64,000 nucleotides of DNA, taken from assembly GCF_023349185.1 (NCBI RefSeq), contig NZ_JAKIKY010000001.1, forward strand, positions 310,001-374,000, read 5' to 3'. The notes under the pieces were generated by a model. It made no database searches. It was not told the DNA's origin and worked only from the letters and a program-made list of their open reading frames with translations. Both the position numbers and the translations under genes were made by a program. This stretch comes from Shewanella aquimarina. Lineage in GTDB: Bacteria; Pseudomonadota; Gammaproteobacteria; Enterobacterales; Shewanellaceae. This document shows, in pieces, positions 9,401-17,547 of this stretch (positions are counted from its first letter, which is position 1; each line of letters opens with the position of its first letter).

Positions 9401-9608
9401 GGAGCGCGCCGCACTGATCCAGGCGGTGTTGACCCGGGATAAACCCGAGGTCCCCGGCGAGATACCAGAAGAGAAGAGCGAGCCCCAGTGGCACTGCGAT
9501 ACCCACTACAATGCCTGGGGCACAGCCCTTAGCGAGCATAAAGCCATGAACCAAAACAGCGCCCAGCAATCTAGCGCCCACAACCACGCATTCATGGAGG
9601 CATTCTAA
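6498..9608 (+). CDS. Exported double-domain amidohydrolase (imidazolonepropionase-like)
   Basis: A 1036-aa protein made of two amidohydrolase-superfamily modules in tandem. It begins with a signal peptide ending near SPSAIANA, so it acts in the periplasm or envelope. Module 1 (about residues 30-430) has the usual outer beta-sandwich and the end motif GKLKPGFMADLVVTDGD, but at the metal site it reads GFIDPYTNYG where HxH is expected, so it looks catalytically dead. Module 2 (about 565-990) keeps the site: GIIDEHSHIALNGG, VHIHSYVQSE, THILEGYKVAEE and SINSDD. The substrate is unknown; relatives act on cyclic amides or peptides. The next gene starts on the last base of its stop codon (TAATG), so they are co-translated. 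The start at 6498 fits the signal peptide. Confidence 0.85.
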   Translation: MRIHFLSVSASLVACLLASPSAIANAQLTDNTPKLTALSHATLMIAPGETKQDATLLIEDNKIKAIISNDKIPEDAYVIDMTGKHIYPGFIDPYTNYGIDFKYDEQKVARPVYEIKRIGGNADNGAIHAEKEWFNYIYPDQEAAKQWIDNGFTSVQTGMLDGIFRGRAATISLAPLKANDIIYRAKSSHLLAFDKGSSIQDYPNSLMGSIALIRQTLADANWYSANIDKADSATQEKNIEFNIALQRLGDIDKHPAIFETKNLNSLLRAAHLMNEFKLSASLVGSGREYARIDEVKATGFSIIAPLNFPAAPNIKDGDKEREISLANLRHWERAPSNPHALENAKIPFAFTQHGIKADAFWPRLRQAVKQGLSQETALAALTTEAAEIAGISTFSGKLKPGFMADLVVTDGDIFTQGKIVSVWLQGSETQKVPRDRHWLGQGYQLTLGELTLDLDLVDDDKLSGTLASGEQEITLSDLNYANERLTFNANLGEAGYPGISRFTLWFDPQGIHGRMLDNSNRQHPIAGVVMAQEHKDESEQEKPAKALISKLTQPNTAYGLTAQPKAERLHIKNATLWTSSQQGVLEGYDLLIRDGRIEKIGQSLKTPSGYQTLDATGKHLSAGIIDEHSHIALNGGTNEDTDAVTAEVRIGDVINPDDIAIYRALAGGVTTAQILHGSANPIGGQAQVIQMRWGESAEAMKLKQAPASIKFALGENVKQANWGDNYNRRFPQSRIGVKSLFEEAFNEALAYEKALADYDRLRSSQQRKQVAPKPNYRLEAVAEVLRGDRQVHIHSYVQSEILMFLRLAEAYKFKVGTFTHILEGYKVAEEMAKHGTYASTFSDWWAYKFEVYDAIPQNTCLMHNKGVLTSINSDDYEMQRRLNQEAAKSMMYCDMSPTDAWNMVTINPAKQLGIDQLTGSLEEGKQADLVLWSDSPLSVYAKVENTWVGGRRYFDRQQDKQAQHEVEQERAALIQAVLTRDKPEVPGEIPEEKSEPQWHCDTHYNAWGTALSEHKAMNQNSAQQSSAHNHAFMEAF

Positions 9609-10876
9609 TGAAGCAGACACTCTTTGCCCTTAGCCTAGGCCTCTTCTCCTGTACTGCGATTGCCCACGACATGGTACCCGCCAGCGCCCAGAGTCAGCCG
9701 ATACTGATCCACAACGCCCGCGTGCACACCGCCCTTAACGGCGTGCTGGATGCCACCGACGTACTGTTCGACAAGGGCAAGATAGTCGCCATAGGTCAAC
9801 AGCTCTCACAAGAGGGTGCCAAGGTGATCGATGCCAGCGGGCAAGATCTCTACCCTGGGCTTATCGCACTGGACACCTCTATCGGCATCGTCGAGGTGGA
9901 GATGATGCGCGCCAGCAACGACGCCTTCGAGGTGGGTGACAGCAACCCGCAGCTACTGGCCGTCAGTGCCTTCAATCCCGACTCGGAGCTTATCCCAACC
10001 ATCAGGGTCAACGGTATCACCCATGCCCAGGTGGTGCCTCAGGGCGATGCCCTGGCCGGCCAGTCCTCATTGGTCTCCCTCGACAGCTGGACGGTGGAAG
10101 AGGCTTTGGTCATCACGGCGCCGCAATTTCATCTCTACTGGCCCAATATCCGCTATCTCTCCAAGGACAAGGAGATCGCCGATAAGCAGCTTAAGGGACT
10201 CGATGCACAGATGGCCCGATTAGCCGAGCAGCTCGAGGCCGGTTACCGCTACTATCTGGCCGACAAGGCAGGCACGGTGCAAAAGATAGACAACCGCTGG
10301 CAGGCGGCGCTACCCCTGTATCAGGGCAAGGCGAGCCTGTTTATCCACGCCAATCGCAGCGAAGAGATAGAGCGCGCCATCGCCATGACCCGTCCCTATG
10401 GCTTCAAGCTGGTGTTTGTCGGAGGCTATGACGCCTGGCGCCTGGCGGATCAGCTGGGCGAGATCGGCGCCTCGGTGATCTACAATCGCACCCTCAGCCT
10501 GCCAATGCGCAAGGATGAGCCGGTAGAGATGAGCTTTAAGATCCCAGCCCTGCTGAAACAGGCGGGCGTGCCCTTTGCCATCGGCTTTAGCGGCGACTGG
10601 AATGCCCGTAATCTGCCCTTTGCGGCCGGTCAGGCGGCGGCCTATGGCCTGAGTAAGGAAGAGGCGCTTAAGAGCATCACCCTGGATGCGGCCAAGATCT
10701 TAGGCGTGGATGATATGGGCGCCATCGCCGTTGGGTATCGTGCCAACTTGGTGCTCTCCAAGGGCGACATTCTCGATCCCGCCGCGAGCAAGATAGACGC
10801 TGTGTTTATCGACGGTCGCCAAATAGATCTCAATAATCGCCAACAACAACTTTATCAAAAGTACCTAAAGCGTTAG
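9608..10876 (+). CDS. Exported amidohydrolase-like protein lacking the HxH metal site
   Basis: A 422-aa amidohydrolase-fold protein with a signal peptide (MKQTLFALSLGLFSCTAIA-H). At the place of the metal-binding HxH it reads YPGLIALDTSIG, like module 1 of the preceding gene, so it is probably not a hydrolase by itself. The C-terminal part is typical (SITLDAAKILGVDDMGAIAVG, then GYRANLVLSKGDILD). The 1-base overlap with the upstream gene implies equimolar production, and a complex in which this protein supports the active module next door is plausible. The order of a ~1000-aa and a ~430-aa amidohydrolase is also known in other marine bacteria. A terminator-like stem follows. Confidence 0.8.
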   Translation: MKQTLFALSLGLFSCTAIAHDMVPASAQSQPILIHNARVHTALNGVLDATDVLFDKGKIVAIGQQLSQEGAKVIDASGQDLYPGLIALDTSIGIVEVEMMRASNDAFEVGDSNPQLLAVSAFNPDSELIPTIRVNGITHAQVVPQGDALAGQSSLVSLDSWTVEEALVITAPQFHLYWPNIRYLSKDKEIADKQLKGLDAQMARLAEQLEAGYRYYLADKAGTVQKIDNRWQAALPLYQGKASLFIHANRSEEIERAIAMTRPYGFKLVFVGGYDAWRLADQLGEIGASVIYNRTLSLPMRKDEPVEMSFKIPALLKQAGVPFAIGFSGDWNARNLPFAAGQAAAYGLSKEEALKSITLDAAKILGVDDMGAIAVGYRANLVLSKGDILDPAASKIDAVFIDGRQIDLNNRQQQLYQKYLKR

Positions 10877-10894
10877 ACTTTTGCTTCTAAACGA

Positions 10895-10927
10895 CTCAAA
10901 ACTGGCCGGTTATTGGCCAGTTTTGAG
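10895..10927. terminator. Terminator-like stem after the amidohydrolase pair
   Basis: CTCAAAACTGGCC / GGCCAGTTTTGAG is a perfect 13-bp stem with a 7-base loop, 18 bases after the stop codon. The T-run is part of the stem (TTTT), so it may act in both directions. Confidence 0.7.
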
Positions 10928-10953
10928 CTCTCTTCCTAATACAGGCCCAAATC

Positions 10954-11370
10954 ATGACTAATTCCGACCTGACCACTGCTCTGAAAACGGCTCCTAAGTC
11001 TGTCCTGCTGCTCTCTGCCCTGCTGCTCGGTGGCTGCGCCGGCGAATACACCTTCAACAGCAATTTAGATGGTCAGGCCATCGACGACTACTTCAAGGCC
11101 GGTGAGGTCCAGCTGTTTCAAGAGACTCAACCTAAGGGTCCTTATGAGCTCAAGGGAATGGTCGAGGGTGAATCTTGTCAGGAGCGCGCCCAGGATGTGC
11201 CGGCATCGGTCAGCGAGGCCCGCACCATGGCCCGCCGCGCCGCCGCCGATAAAGGCGCCAACGGGCTGATCATCAAGCGCTGCGCCCTCATCGAGGAGCC
11301 GAGCAAGGCCTGTGTTAGCCAAGCCCTGTGCGTCGGTCAGGCCATATTGTTGCCCACCACAGAAAAGTAG
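10954..11370 (+). CDS. rcsF: RcsF-like outer-membrane stress-sensor lipoprotein
   Basis: A 138-aa lipoprotein. The N-terminus ends in LLGGCAG, a lipobox with the lipidated Cys at residue 28. The body has the RcsF pattern: VEGESCQ, then EARTMARRAAADKGANGLII, and Cys residues in RC, KACVSQALC that would form the two nested disulfides of RcsF. In enterics RcsF senses damage of the outer membrane and peptidoglycan and signals to the Rcs phosphorelay; whether such a relay exists here cannot be told from the window. The next gene is trmO and proS lies 6 kb away; in E. coli rcsF, trmO and proS are also neighbours, which supports the call. Confidence 0.85.
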   Translation: MTNSDLTTALKTAPKSVLLLSALLLGGCAGEYTFNSNLDGQAIDDYFKAGEVQLFQETQPKGPYELKGMVEGESCQERAQDVPASVSEARTMARRAAADKGANGLIIKRCALIEEPSKACVSQALCVGQAILLPTTEK

Positions 11371-11411
11371 TTTTAGCGCCCTGCGCAATAGCGTGAACAT
11401 AAGTCTTTACC

Positions 11412-12149
11412 ATGACACTCAAGCGTGAAATTGAGGCGGTGGCTATCTGCCGCACTCCCTATAAGCAGAAATTTGGTATTCCCAGACAGCCGGGGCTGGT
11501 CACCGCCGCCCGAGGCTTCGTCGAGCTGCAGCCTCCCTATAACCATATCGATACCGTGCGCGGCCTGTCCCAGTACTCGCACATCTGGCTGCTGTTCACC
11601 TTCCATGAAAACCTGAGCCAAGGCTGGAAGACCACGGTCAGGCCGCCGCGCCTGGGCGGCAACGAGAAGCTGGGGGTATTTGCCACCCGCTCTACCTTTC
11701 GCCCCAACGGCATAGGCCAGTCTGTGGTTAGGCTGCACGCCATCCACCAGCGTAAGGGCAAGGTTGAGCTTGAGATCTCCGCCATGGATCTGCTAGACGG
11801 CACGCCAATTCTGGATATCAAGCCTTACATCCCCTTTTCCGACGCCATCGAGGGAGCCATCGGAGGCATTGCCCACGAGGCACCAGTGCTGATCGATGTC
11901 CGATTTAGCGATGCGGTGCTGGGACAGCTAGACAAGCTTTCCAGTGACAAGTACCCCAACCTCAAGGCCATTATCGAAGGGGTGCTGGCGCAGGATCCCC
12001 GCCCAGCCTACAAGAAGGTCAAGGAAGATCCTAAGCATTATCAGGTCGCCCTCTATGATCTGGATATCCTCTGGCATGTGGATGAGACAGGGATCTTGGT
12101 CGATGCGGTGCGCCCGGTGCAACCCGACGCCCTTAGGGAAACAGATTAA
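11412..12149 (+). CDS. trmO: tRNA (t6A37) N6-methyltransferase TrmO
   Basis: A 245-aa TsaA/TrmO-type protein. It uses S-adenosylmethionine to methylate N6 of threonylcarbamoyladenosine-37 in tRNA-Thr. The beta-barrel TsaA domain occupies about residues 1-150, with [19 protein letters not shown] and [19 protein letters not shown], the latter being the family signature. The C-terminal segment [20 protein letters not shown] is the conserved tail (E. coli YaeB). It sits directly after rcsF, as in E. coli (opposite order of transcription not tested). Only 2 bases separate it from the acyltransferase that follows. Confidence 0.92.
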   Translation: MTLKREIEAVAICRTPYKQKFGIPRQPGLVTAARGFVELQPPYNHIDTVRGLSQYSHIWLLFTFHENLSQGWKTTVRPPRLGGNEKLGVFATRSTFRPNGIGQSVVRLHAIHQRKGKVELEISAMDLLDGTPILDIKPYIPFSDAIEGAIGGIAHEAPVLIDVRFSDAVLGQLDKLSSDKYPNLKAIIEGVLAQDPRPAYKKVKEDPKHYQVALYDLDILWHVDETGILVDAVRPVQPDALRETD

Positions 12150-12151
12150 TC

Positions 12152-12781
12152 ATGCAAGCCCCATTAGCTAACCAGGTGGATTACCGTGAGCAACATAAGC
12201 AGCGCCTGGCCTACATGCCCTGGCTCTACTTCTCCTTGAAGCCAAAGCATCTGGTCTGGGCCAAGCCCTGGCAGGATGAGGTGCAGCAAGCGCTGATGAG
12301 CGTTGAAACCGTGAGCATAGGCAAGGAGTGCTTTATCGCGCCCCAGGCGAAACTGTTTGCCGAGCCGGGCCGGGATATCCTGATCGGTGATCGCTGCATG
12401 ATCGCCGCCGACAGCTTCCTGCACGGCCCCATCGTCATGGGTAACGAGGTGGCTATCAATCATGGCTGCTCCCTGGACGGCGGGCGCGGCAAGATAGTGA
12501 TTGGCGATCAAACCCGCATCGCCAACAATGTCACCATCTACGCCTTCAACCACGGCATGCACCCGGACACGCCGATATATCAACAGAGCAGTCAGTCGAA
12601 GGGGATCGTCATAGGCAGAGATGTGTGGATCGGCGCCCAGGCGGGGATAGTCGATGGGGTGACCATAGGTGACTGCGCCGTGATCGGCATGGGCTGTATC
12701 GTCACCAAAGACGTGCCCGACTACGCCATTGTCGCCGGTAATCCGGCCCGCGTTATAGGCGACAGGCGCGATAAGAAATAA
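12152..12781 (+). CDS. Hexapeptide-repeat (LbH) O-acyltransferase
   Basis: A 209-aa left-handed beta-helix acyltransferase. The hexapeptide repeats run from about residue 60 to the end ([71 protein letters not shown]) and finish with the usual [17 protein letters not shown]. The likely catalytic histidine is in AFNHGMHPD. Members such as maltose/galactoside acetyltransferase move an acetyl group from CoA to a sugar hydroxyl; the acceptor here is not evident. It follows trmO by 2 bases and is probably co-transcribed with it. Confidence 0.85.
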   Translation: MQAPLANQVDYREQHKQRLAYMPWLYFSLKPKHLVWAKPWQDEVQQALMSVETVSIGKECFIAPQAKLFAEPGRDILIGDRCMIAADSFLHGPIVMGNEVAINHGCSLDGGRGKIVIGDQTRIANNVTIYAFNHGMHPDTPIYQQSSQSKGIVIGRDVWIGAQAGIVDGVTIGDCAVIGMGCIVTKDVPDYAIVAGNPARVIGDRRDKK

Positions 12782-12790
12782 ACGGCCGCA

Positions 12791-13024
12791 CTATTTAGTC
12801 GCGCCATCACCGTGGATCAGCTTACCGGTACCATGGAAAATCACGTTGACGACTCCGCCGCCTAAGTCCTTATCTTCCACGCGATTATCCGGGTTATTGG
12901 GCCGCGACTCGGCGCTTTTCTTAACCCCATCGTAGAAGGTCTGATCGAGAGATTTATTACTGGCGCAGCCGCTCATGAGCCCTAAGCTGACACTTGCCAT
13001 CAGCACGATTATTGTAGCTTTCAT
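12791..13024 (-). CDS. Small lipoprotein of unknown function
   Basis: A 77-aa lipoprotein starting MKATIIVLMASVSLGLMSGC, with the lipidated Cys at residue 20 in the lipobox LMSGC. The start at 13024 is preferred over one 12 codons upstream because AAGGA stands 8 bases ahead of it and the signal peptide then begins correctly. The rest is short and polar with NNPDNRVEDKDLGGG and no recognised domain. It is convergent with the acyltransferase gene. Function unknown. Confidence 0.7.
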   Translation of the reverse strand: MKATIIVLMASVSLGLMSGCASNKSLDQTFYDGVKKSAESRPNNPDNRVEDKDLGGGVVNVIFHGTGKLIHGDGATK

Positions 13025-13226
13025 CGTCTTTTCCTTATCCCAAGTGACTTTCATCGTCATTCCCTGAATCCACTAACATGAATAGCGCCAAACAATGGCA
13101 AACCTACATTCATCAATAGCTTAAAGCTAAAGCAGATTTTTTTAACAAGCAAACAAACTTAACAGATCTTTGCAGCACTCACTCTACTGCTCTTGCATCT
13201 GCCTTTCTGATGCACATATGATGATA
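13025..13226. other. A+T-rich spacer left of MITE copy 2
   Basis: About 200 bases of A+T-rich DNA upstream of the lipoprotein gene; it should contain that gene's promoter. No gene, RNA or clear regulatory palindrome is visible. MITE copy 2 and the 70-base leader of the M28 peptidase follow. Confidence 0.4.
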
Positions 13227-13388
13227 ATACCAATCGTAGTAAATAACTGATCATGCTAGCTTGTTAAAACGTCCGATAACGGCGTTACTATTTTTGATTG
13301 TAGAATAACTACTTATCGAAAAATCATGCCTTGTTTTTGACCGTTTTTCCTACGCTACTGCTGATCACTTACTTACCCTGATTGGTAT
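13227..13388. mobile_element. MITE-like element, copy 2
   Basis: Second copy of the family (162 bases, ATACCAATC...GATTGGTAT). Here the arms match over about 27 bases: reading both ends inward, ATACCAATC is followed by RGTAARTAASTGATCA-like sequence. No TTA duplication flanks this copy; a GAT triplet is found one base outside each end instead. It ends 70 bases before the M28 peptidase start, so it could affect that gene's promoter. Confidence 0.75.
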
Positions 13389-13458
13389 TGATCGTTTGCC
13401 ATTACCCATGGCAGCGAGCACCAGATAATAAAACAAACATCACAAAAGGAAGTCGTCT

Positions 13459-15045
13459 GTGAATACCCCACGCCTCTTGGGCTTACTCGGCCTGTTGCTG
13501 CTACCGGCCGCCAGTGCCGCCCCCTTCGTCTTTGACCAACAAAGCTACCGTCAGGATGTGCAAACCCTCGCCAGCGATGAGTTTGAGGGCCGCGGTCCAC
13601 TCTCACAGGGCGAGACCCTCACGGTGGAATATCTTGAGAATGCCTTCAAGAAGATGGGGTTAGCACCAGGCTTTGGCGACAGCTATCGCCAGAGCGTGCC
13701 CATAGCTAAAATCACTGCCGATCAGAATATGCAGCTAAAGGTAGGCGAGTTGGTGTTTAACAATGGCAGCGACTTCACCGCCCGCACCGAGCAGATCCAG
13801 CCGAGCATCAAGCTGGATAACAGCGAAATCGTCTTCGTCGGCTATGGCATCAACGCCCCCGAATACGGCTGGAACGACTACGCCGGTATCGATGTGAAAG
13901 GCAAGACGGTGATCCTCATGGTCAATGACCCAGGCTTTGCCACCCAGGACCCACAAGTCTTCAAGGGCAACGCCATGACCTACTATGGCCGCTGGACCTA
14001 TAAGTATGAAGAGGCTGCCAGACAGGGGGCCAAGGCGGTATTTATCATCCATGAAACCGCTCCCGCCGCCTATGGCTGGAACGTGGTGCAAAACAGCAAC
14101 ACCAATACCAAATACACCCTGGTAGACAAGGAGAAGAACCGCTCCCACATAGGCGTCATGGGCTGGGTCCAACATGAGGTGGCGCAGAAGATCTTCAGCG
14201 CCGCGGGCCTGGATTACGACAAGCTCAAACTCACCGCCGCCAAGCCAGGCTTTAAGTCGCGATCGCTAAAACTCAAGGCCAATCTAGAGGTGAAAAACGA
14301 TATCGAGCTGGCCACCTCCTATAACGTCGCCGGTCTTCTACCGGGCAAGACACGCCCGGACGAGTGGCTGGTGATGCACGCCCACTGGGATCACTTGGGT
14401 AAGACGGTCCATGAAGATCAGACCCGCATCTACAACGGCGCGGTAGACAACGCCTCAGGCGTAGCTGGTGTACTGCAGCTGGCGCGTCACTTTAAAGACC
14501 TAAGCGCTACTCAGCCGCCTGCACGCTCCATGCTGTTCAGCGCCTTCACCGCCGAGGAAACCGGCCTCATCGGCGCCCAGTATTTCGCCGAAAATTCACC
14601 AGTGCCCACCAAGCAGCTGGTCGCCTTCCTCAACATAGACGGCATGAATGTCGGCAAGGAAGTAGATTACATACTTCGCTATGGTGAAGGGGTCTCTGAG
14701 CTGGAAAACTACCTGGACAAAGCCGCCAAGGCCCAAGGGCGTTGGGTAAAGGCCGATCCCAGACCGCAAAATGGCCTGATGTTCCGCTCGGATCATTTCG
14801 CCCTGGCCAAGCAAGGAGTCCCCGGGCTGATGTTCATGAGCCTGGGAGATACCGACCCTGATTATATCGCCCACAAGTATCACCAGGGCGCCGATGATTA
14901 TGATCCAAGTTGGACCCTCGGTGGCGTCGAGCAAGATTTGGCGCTCATCAGCGATATTCTAGAGAAGCTAGCCAACAATGACGACTGGCCAAAGTGGCTC
15001 GAGGCGTCAGATTTTAAGACCCGCCGCGCCCAGGACGGCCGCTAG
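13459..15045 (+). CDS. Exported M28-family aminopeptidase
   Basis: A 528-aa zinc aminopeptidase with a signal peptide (LLGLLGLLLLPAASA-A). A PA-type insertion lies at about residues 120-260. The M28 metal ligands are present in order: HAHWDH (His/Asp), DNASGVAGVL (bridging Asp), AEETGLIGAQYF (Glu base and ligand), NIDGMNV (Asp) and the late HKYHQGADDYD (His). It removes N-terminal residues from peptides in the periplasm or outside. The start codon is GTG at 13459, chosen because AAAGGAAG stands at the right distance and the signal peptide begins there. A strong terminator follows. Confidence 0.88.
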   Translation: MNTPRLLGLLGLLLLPAASAAPFVFDQQSYRQDVQTLASDEFEGRGPLSQGETLTVEYLENAFKKMGLAPGFGDSYRQSVPIAKITADQNMQLKVGELVFNNGSDFTARTEQIQPSIKLDNSEIVFVGYGINAPEYGWNDYAGIDVKGKTVILMVNDPGFATQDPQVFKGNAMTYYGRWTYKYEEAARQGAKAVFIIHETAPAAYGWNVVQNSNTNTKYTLVDKEKNRSHIGVMGWVQHEVAQKIFSAAGLDYDKLKLTAAKPGFKSRSLKLKANLEVKNDIELATSYNVAGLLPGKTRPDEWLVMHAHWDHLGKTVHEDQTRIYNGAVDNASGVAGVLQLARHFKDLSATQPPARSMLFSAFTAEETGLIGAQYFAENSPVPTKQLVAFLNIDGMNVGKEVDYILRYGEGVSELENYLDKAAKAQGRWVKADPRPQNGLMFRSDHFALAKQGVPGLMFMSLGDTDPDYIAHKYHQGADDYDPSWTLGGVEQDLALISDILEKLANNDDWPKWLEASDFKTRRAQDGR

Positions 15046-15068
15046 CCATAGCCATGATACTTACCGAC

Positions 15069-15093
15069 AAAAGGAGGCCGCGGCCTCCTTTTT
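15069..15093 (+). terminator. Terminator after the M28 peptidase
   Basis: AAAAGGAGGCC / GGCCTCCTTTTT, an almost loopless perfect inverted repeat with T-run, 24 bases after the stop codon. Confidence 0.88.
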
Positions 15094-15188
15094 CATATTG
15101 TTTTTATTCAATAAAACCCTAGTTTCACCTTTCTATCTATCCCCCGCGGCCAACTTAGTTCTTTAGTCTATAAACGCCATTCTTTGCT

Positions 15189-15204
15189 TGTGAGAAACCT
15201 CACA
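15189..15204. promoter_or_regulatory. CRP-type site upstream of the acyl-CoA synthetase
   Basis: TGTGA-GAAACC-TCACA, both arms perfect, centred about 63 bases upstream of the ATG at 15260. An inverted repeat GTGTGTC...GACACAC (15214-15241) lies between the site and the start codon and could be an operator or a leader hairpin. A catabolic enzyme under CRP control is expected. Confidence 0.6.
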
Positions 15205-15259
15205 CTTTGAGTAGTGTGTCTTCAGACCGCTATCGACACACCCTATGCACGGAGGCTCT

Positions 15260-16984
15260 ATGTCTGCTGTAACGACATTTGCAACTGAGAACCAATTTCC
15301 CCTACAACTGAGCCAATTTGACGGCGACACCAGCACGCCGCTCATCGAACAAACCATAGGCGATTATCTGGATCAGATGGCCGCCAGCCATCCCGACCAA
15401 CTCGCCATCGTCATGCATCATCAAGGGATCCGCTGGAGCTACCAGGAATATCAGTCCCACATCGACGAACTGGCCGCAGGCCTGCTGGCCATCGGCATCA
15501 AGCCCGGCGATCGTGTCGGCATCTGGTCACCCAACAATATCGAGTGGTGCCTGACCCAGTTTGCCACCGCCAAGATTGGCGCCATCATGGTGTGCATCAA
15601 CCCGGCCTATCGCCCAGAGGAGCTACAATATGCCCTCAACAACGTGGGCTGCCGCGCCATCATCTGCGCCGAGAAATTTAAGTCCAGCCACTACCTATCC
15701 ATGCTCTACGAGCTGGCAACAGAGCTAAAGCAGTGCCTGCCTGGACAGCTTGAGTCGGCCAACCTGCCGAGCCTGGAGTTTGTGATCCGCATGGGCGATG
15801 AAGCCTCTCCCGGAATGCTCAACTTCAACCATCTCAAGCGTCCGCTCACCGAGAGCGACCGCAAGGCGCTCAAAGACACCGCCGCGCAGCTCTCCCCCTT
15901 CGATGCCATTAATATCCAGTTTACCTCGGGTACTACCGGCAGCCCCAAGGGCGCGACCCTGAGCCATCACAACATCTTGAACAACGGCCTGCTGGTCGCC
16001 AACGCGATGCGCCTTGGGCTGGAGGATAGACTCTGTATTCCTGTGCCCCTGTATCACTGCTTCGGCATGGTGCTGGGTAACCTCTCCTGCATCTCTGTGG
16101 GCGCCTCGGCCATCTACCCAAGCGACTCCTTCGACCCCCTGACTACTCTTGAAGTGGTCGAGGCCGAGCGCTGCACCGCGCTGCATGGGGTACCGACCAT
16201 GTTTATCGCCCAGCTGGAGCATCCCGAATTTAAGCGCTTCGACCTCAGCTCGCTGCGCACCGGTGTGATGGCAGGCGCCACCTGCCCCGAAGAGGTGATG
16301 CGCAGGGTGCAAGATCTCATGTATATGAAAGAGGTGTTGATAGGCTATGGCCAGACGGAATGCAGCCCCATCAACAACATGACAGAGATCGGCTCGTCAC
16401 TGGAGAAACGCGTCACCACGGTCGGCCGTGCCCTGGCCCACACCCAGGTGAAGATAGTCGATGAGTTCGGCGAGGTGCTCCCCGTCGGCCAACCCGGTGA
16501 GGTGTGCAGCCGAGGCTACTGCGTAATGCAGTTCTACTGGAACGATGCCGAGAAGACCGCCGCCACCATAGACAGCGAAGGCTGGCTCCATTCGGGCGAC
16601 CTGGGTGAGATGGACAGCGAAGGCTATGTGAAAATCGTCGGTCGCATCAAGGATATGATCATCCGCGGCGGCGAAAACATCTACCCGAGAGAGATCGAAG
16701 AGAAGCTCTACACCCACCCAGACGTGCAGGATGCCGCCATCTTCGGTGTGAAGAGCGAGAAATATGGTGAAGAGGTGTGCGCCTGGATCAAGGTGCAACC
16801 GGGCGCCAGCGTCACCGAGGAGGAGATACGTCACTTCCTCACCGAGAAATTTGCCTACTTTAAGGTCCCGAGATACATCAAGTTTGTCGAGCAGTATCCC
16901 ATGACGGTGACCGGTAAGATCCAGAAGTTCAAGATGCGCGAGATGATGTATCAGGAGCTGTATGAGGCAATCAACTGCAACTAG
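15260..16984 (+). CDS. AMP-forming acyl-CoA synthetase
   Basis: A 574-aa member of the ANL (AMP-binding) family that activates a carboxylic acid to its CoA thioester through an acyl-adenylate. Visible motifs: the phosphate loop FTSGTTGSPKGATLSH, GYGQTECSP, the hinge region GWLHSGDLGEMDSEGYVKI then GRIKDMIIRGGENIYPREI, and the catalytic lysine in TVTGKIQKFKMRE. The substrate is probably a medium-chain or branched acyl group; sequence alone does not fix it. Start ATG at 15260 follows GGAGG at the right distance; the frame is open 15 bases further upstream. It is monocistronic with a CRP-type site in front. Confidence 0.9.
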   Translation: MSAVTTFATENQFPLQLSQFDGDTSTPLIEQTIGDYLDQMAASHPDQLAIVMHHQGIRWSYQEYQSHIDELAAGLLAIGIKPGDRVGIWSPNNIEWCLTQFATAKIGAIMVCINPAYRPEELQYALNNVGCRAIICAEKFKSSHYLSMLYELATELKQCLPGQLESANLPSLEFVIRMGDEASPGMLNFNHLKRPLTESDRKALKDTAAQLSPFDAINIQFTSGTTGSPKGATLSHHNILNNGLLVANAMRLGLEDRLCIPVPLYHCFGMVLGNLSCISVGASAIYPSDSFDPLTTLEVVEAERCTALHGVPTMFIAQLEHPEFKRFDLSSLRTGVMAGATCPEEVMRRVQDLMYMKEVLIGYGQTECSPINNMTEIGSSLEKRVTTVGRALAHTQVKIVDEFGEVLPVGQPGEVCSRGYCVMQFYWNDAEKTAATIDSEGWLHSGDLGEMDSEGYVKIVGRIKDMIIRGGENIYPREIEEKLYTHPDVQDAAIFGVKSEKYGEEVCAWIKVQPGASVTEEEIRHFLTEKFAYFKVPRYIKFVEQYPMTVTGKIQKFKMREMMYQELYEAINCN

Positions 16985-17003
16985 CGATCCCAGCTAGCCC
17001 TTC

Positions 17004-17032
17004 GCCAGCCTAGATTAGGCTGGCTTTTTTTT
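17004..17032 (+). terminator. Terminator after the acyl-CoA synthetase
   Basis: GCCAGCCTA / TAGGCTGGC with a 3-base loop followed by eight T, starting 20 bases after the stop codon. Confidence 0.95.
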
Positions 17033-17064
17033 GCCTGGCGCTTGATGCCAATCTAATTTTTAAA

Positions 17065-17160
17065 GGCTTATGTTTAGAACATTAGTGCTTAGAAGCTAAT
17101 GTTTAGAGGCTAATGTTAGAGCTAGTGTTTAGAGGCTAATGTTTACAGGCTAATGTTAGA
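17065..17160. repeat. Seven-unit degenerate 13-15-bp tandem array reaching a stop codon
   Basis: Seven consecutive copies of a unit close to GGCTAATGTTTAGA: 17065-17078, 17079-17093, 17094-17107, 17108-17120, 17121-17133, 17134-17147 and 17148-17160, each 13-15 bases. The last unit contains the TAA stop codon (17156-17158) of the minus-strand gene next to it. There is no spacer structure as in CRISPR and no resemblance to the arrays at other loci in the window. Confidence 0.9.
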
Positions 17161-17428
17161 GACTCAGCAGATGGGCACCCACCTTCTCTACCCGTTTCTC
17201 GTTGCGGCTGATCACATAGCCCTGATCGATATAGTCGTCGATACAGGCTTGATACTTGCCATCTGACAGGGTTTCACCGAAGCCTAATCCGGTCCAACTC
17301 ACCTCACACTGCACCGTCTCCCCCTTGTCGTTGCTCAGAGTCGCCTTCTGATAGGTGGTCTCGAGCTTCGGCACAACAACCAAGGCGCCCAGGGTCAGCG
17401 CGATGACGATAATAACTTTTGCTTTCAT
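17156..17428 (-). CDS. Small exported or membrane-anchored protein of unknown function
   Basis: A 90-aa protein with a hydrophobic N-terminus (MKAKVIIVIALTLGALVVV) that is either a signal anchor or an uncleaved signal peptide. The mature part has two cysteines (VQCEVSW, YQACIDDYID) that could form a disulfide. A GGA-type ribosome-binding site stands ahead of the ATG. No family is recognised. Its 3' end is embedded in the tandem array 17065-17160, so the last codons and the untranslated tail may have been reshaped by repeat expansion. Confidence 0.65.
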   Translation of the reverse strand: MKAKVIIVIALTLGALVVVPKLETTYQKATLSNDKGETVQCEVSWTGLGFGETLSDGKYQACIDDYIDQGYVISRNEKRVEKVGAHLLSL

Positions 17429-17547
17429 GGCTATCCTTAATACAACTTTCCTAAAAATACGGCCCTTAATATAACAGCCGTTAGCGACAGCTGACTATCG
17501 CCTGCTCATCCCAGCATCCATTGGCATCAAACCTTGTGCAACTAGGC

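Noticed and set aside
17065..17160. CRISPR-like array
   Set aside because: Units are 13-15 bases, contiguous without spacers, and there are no cas genes.
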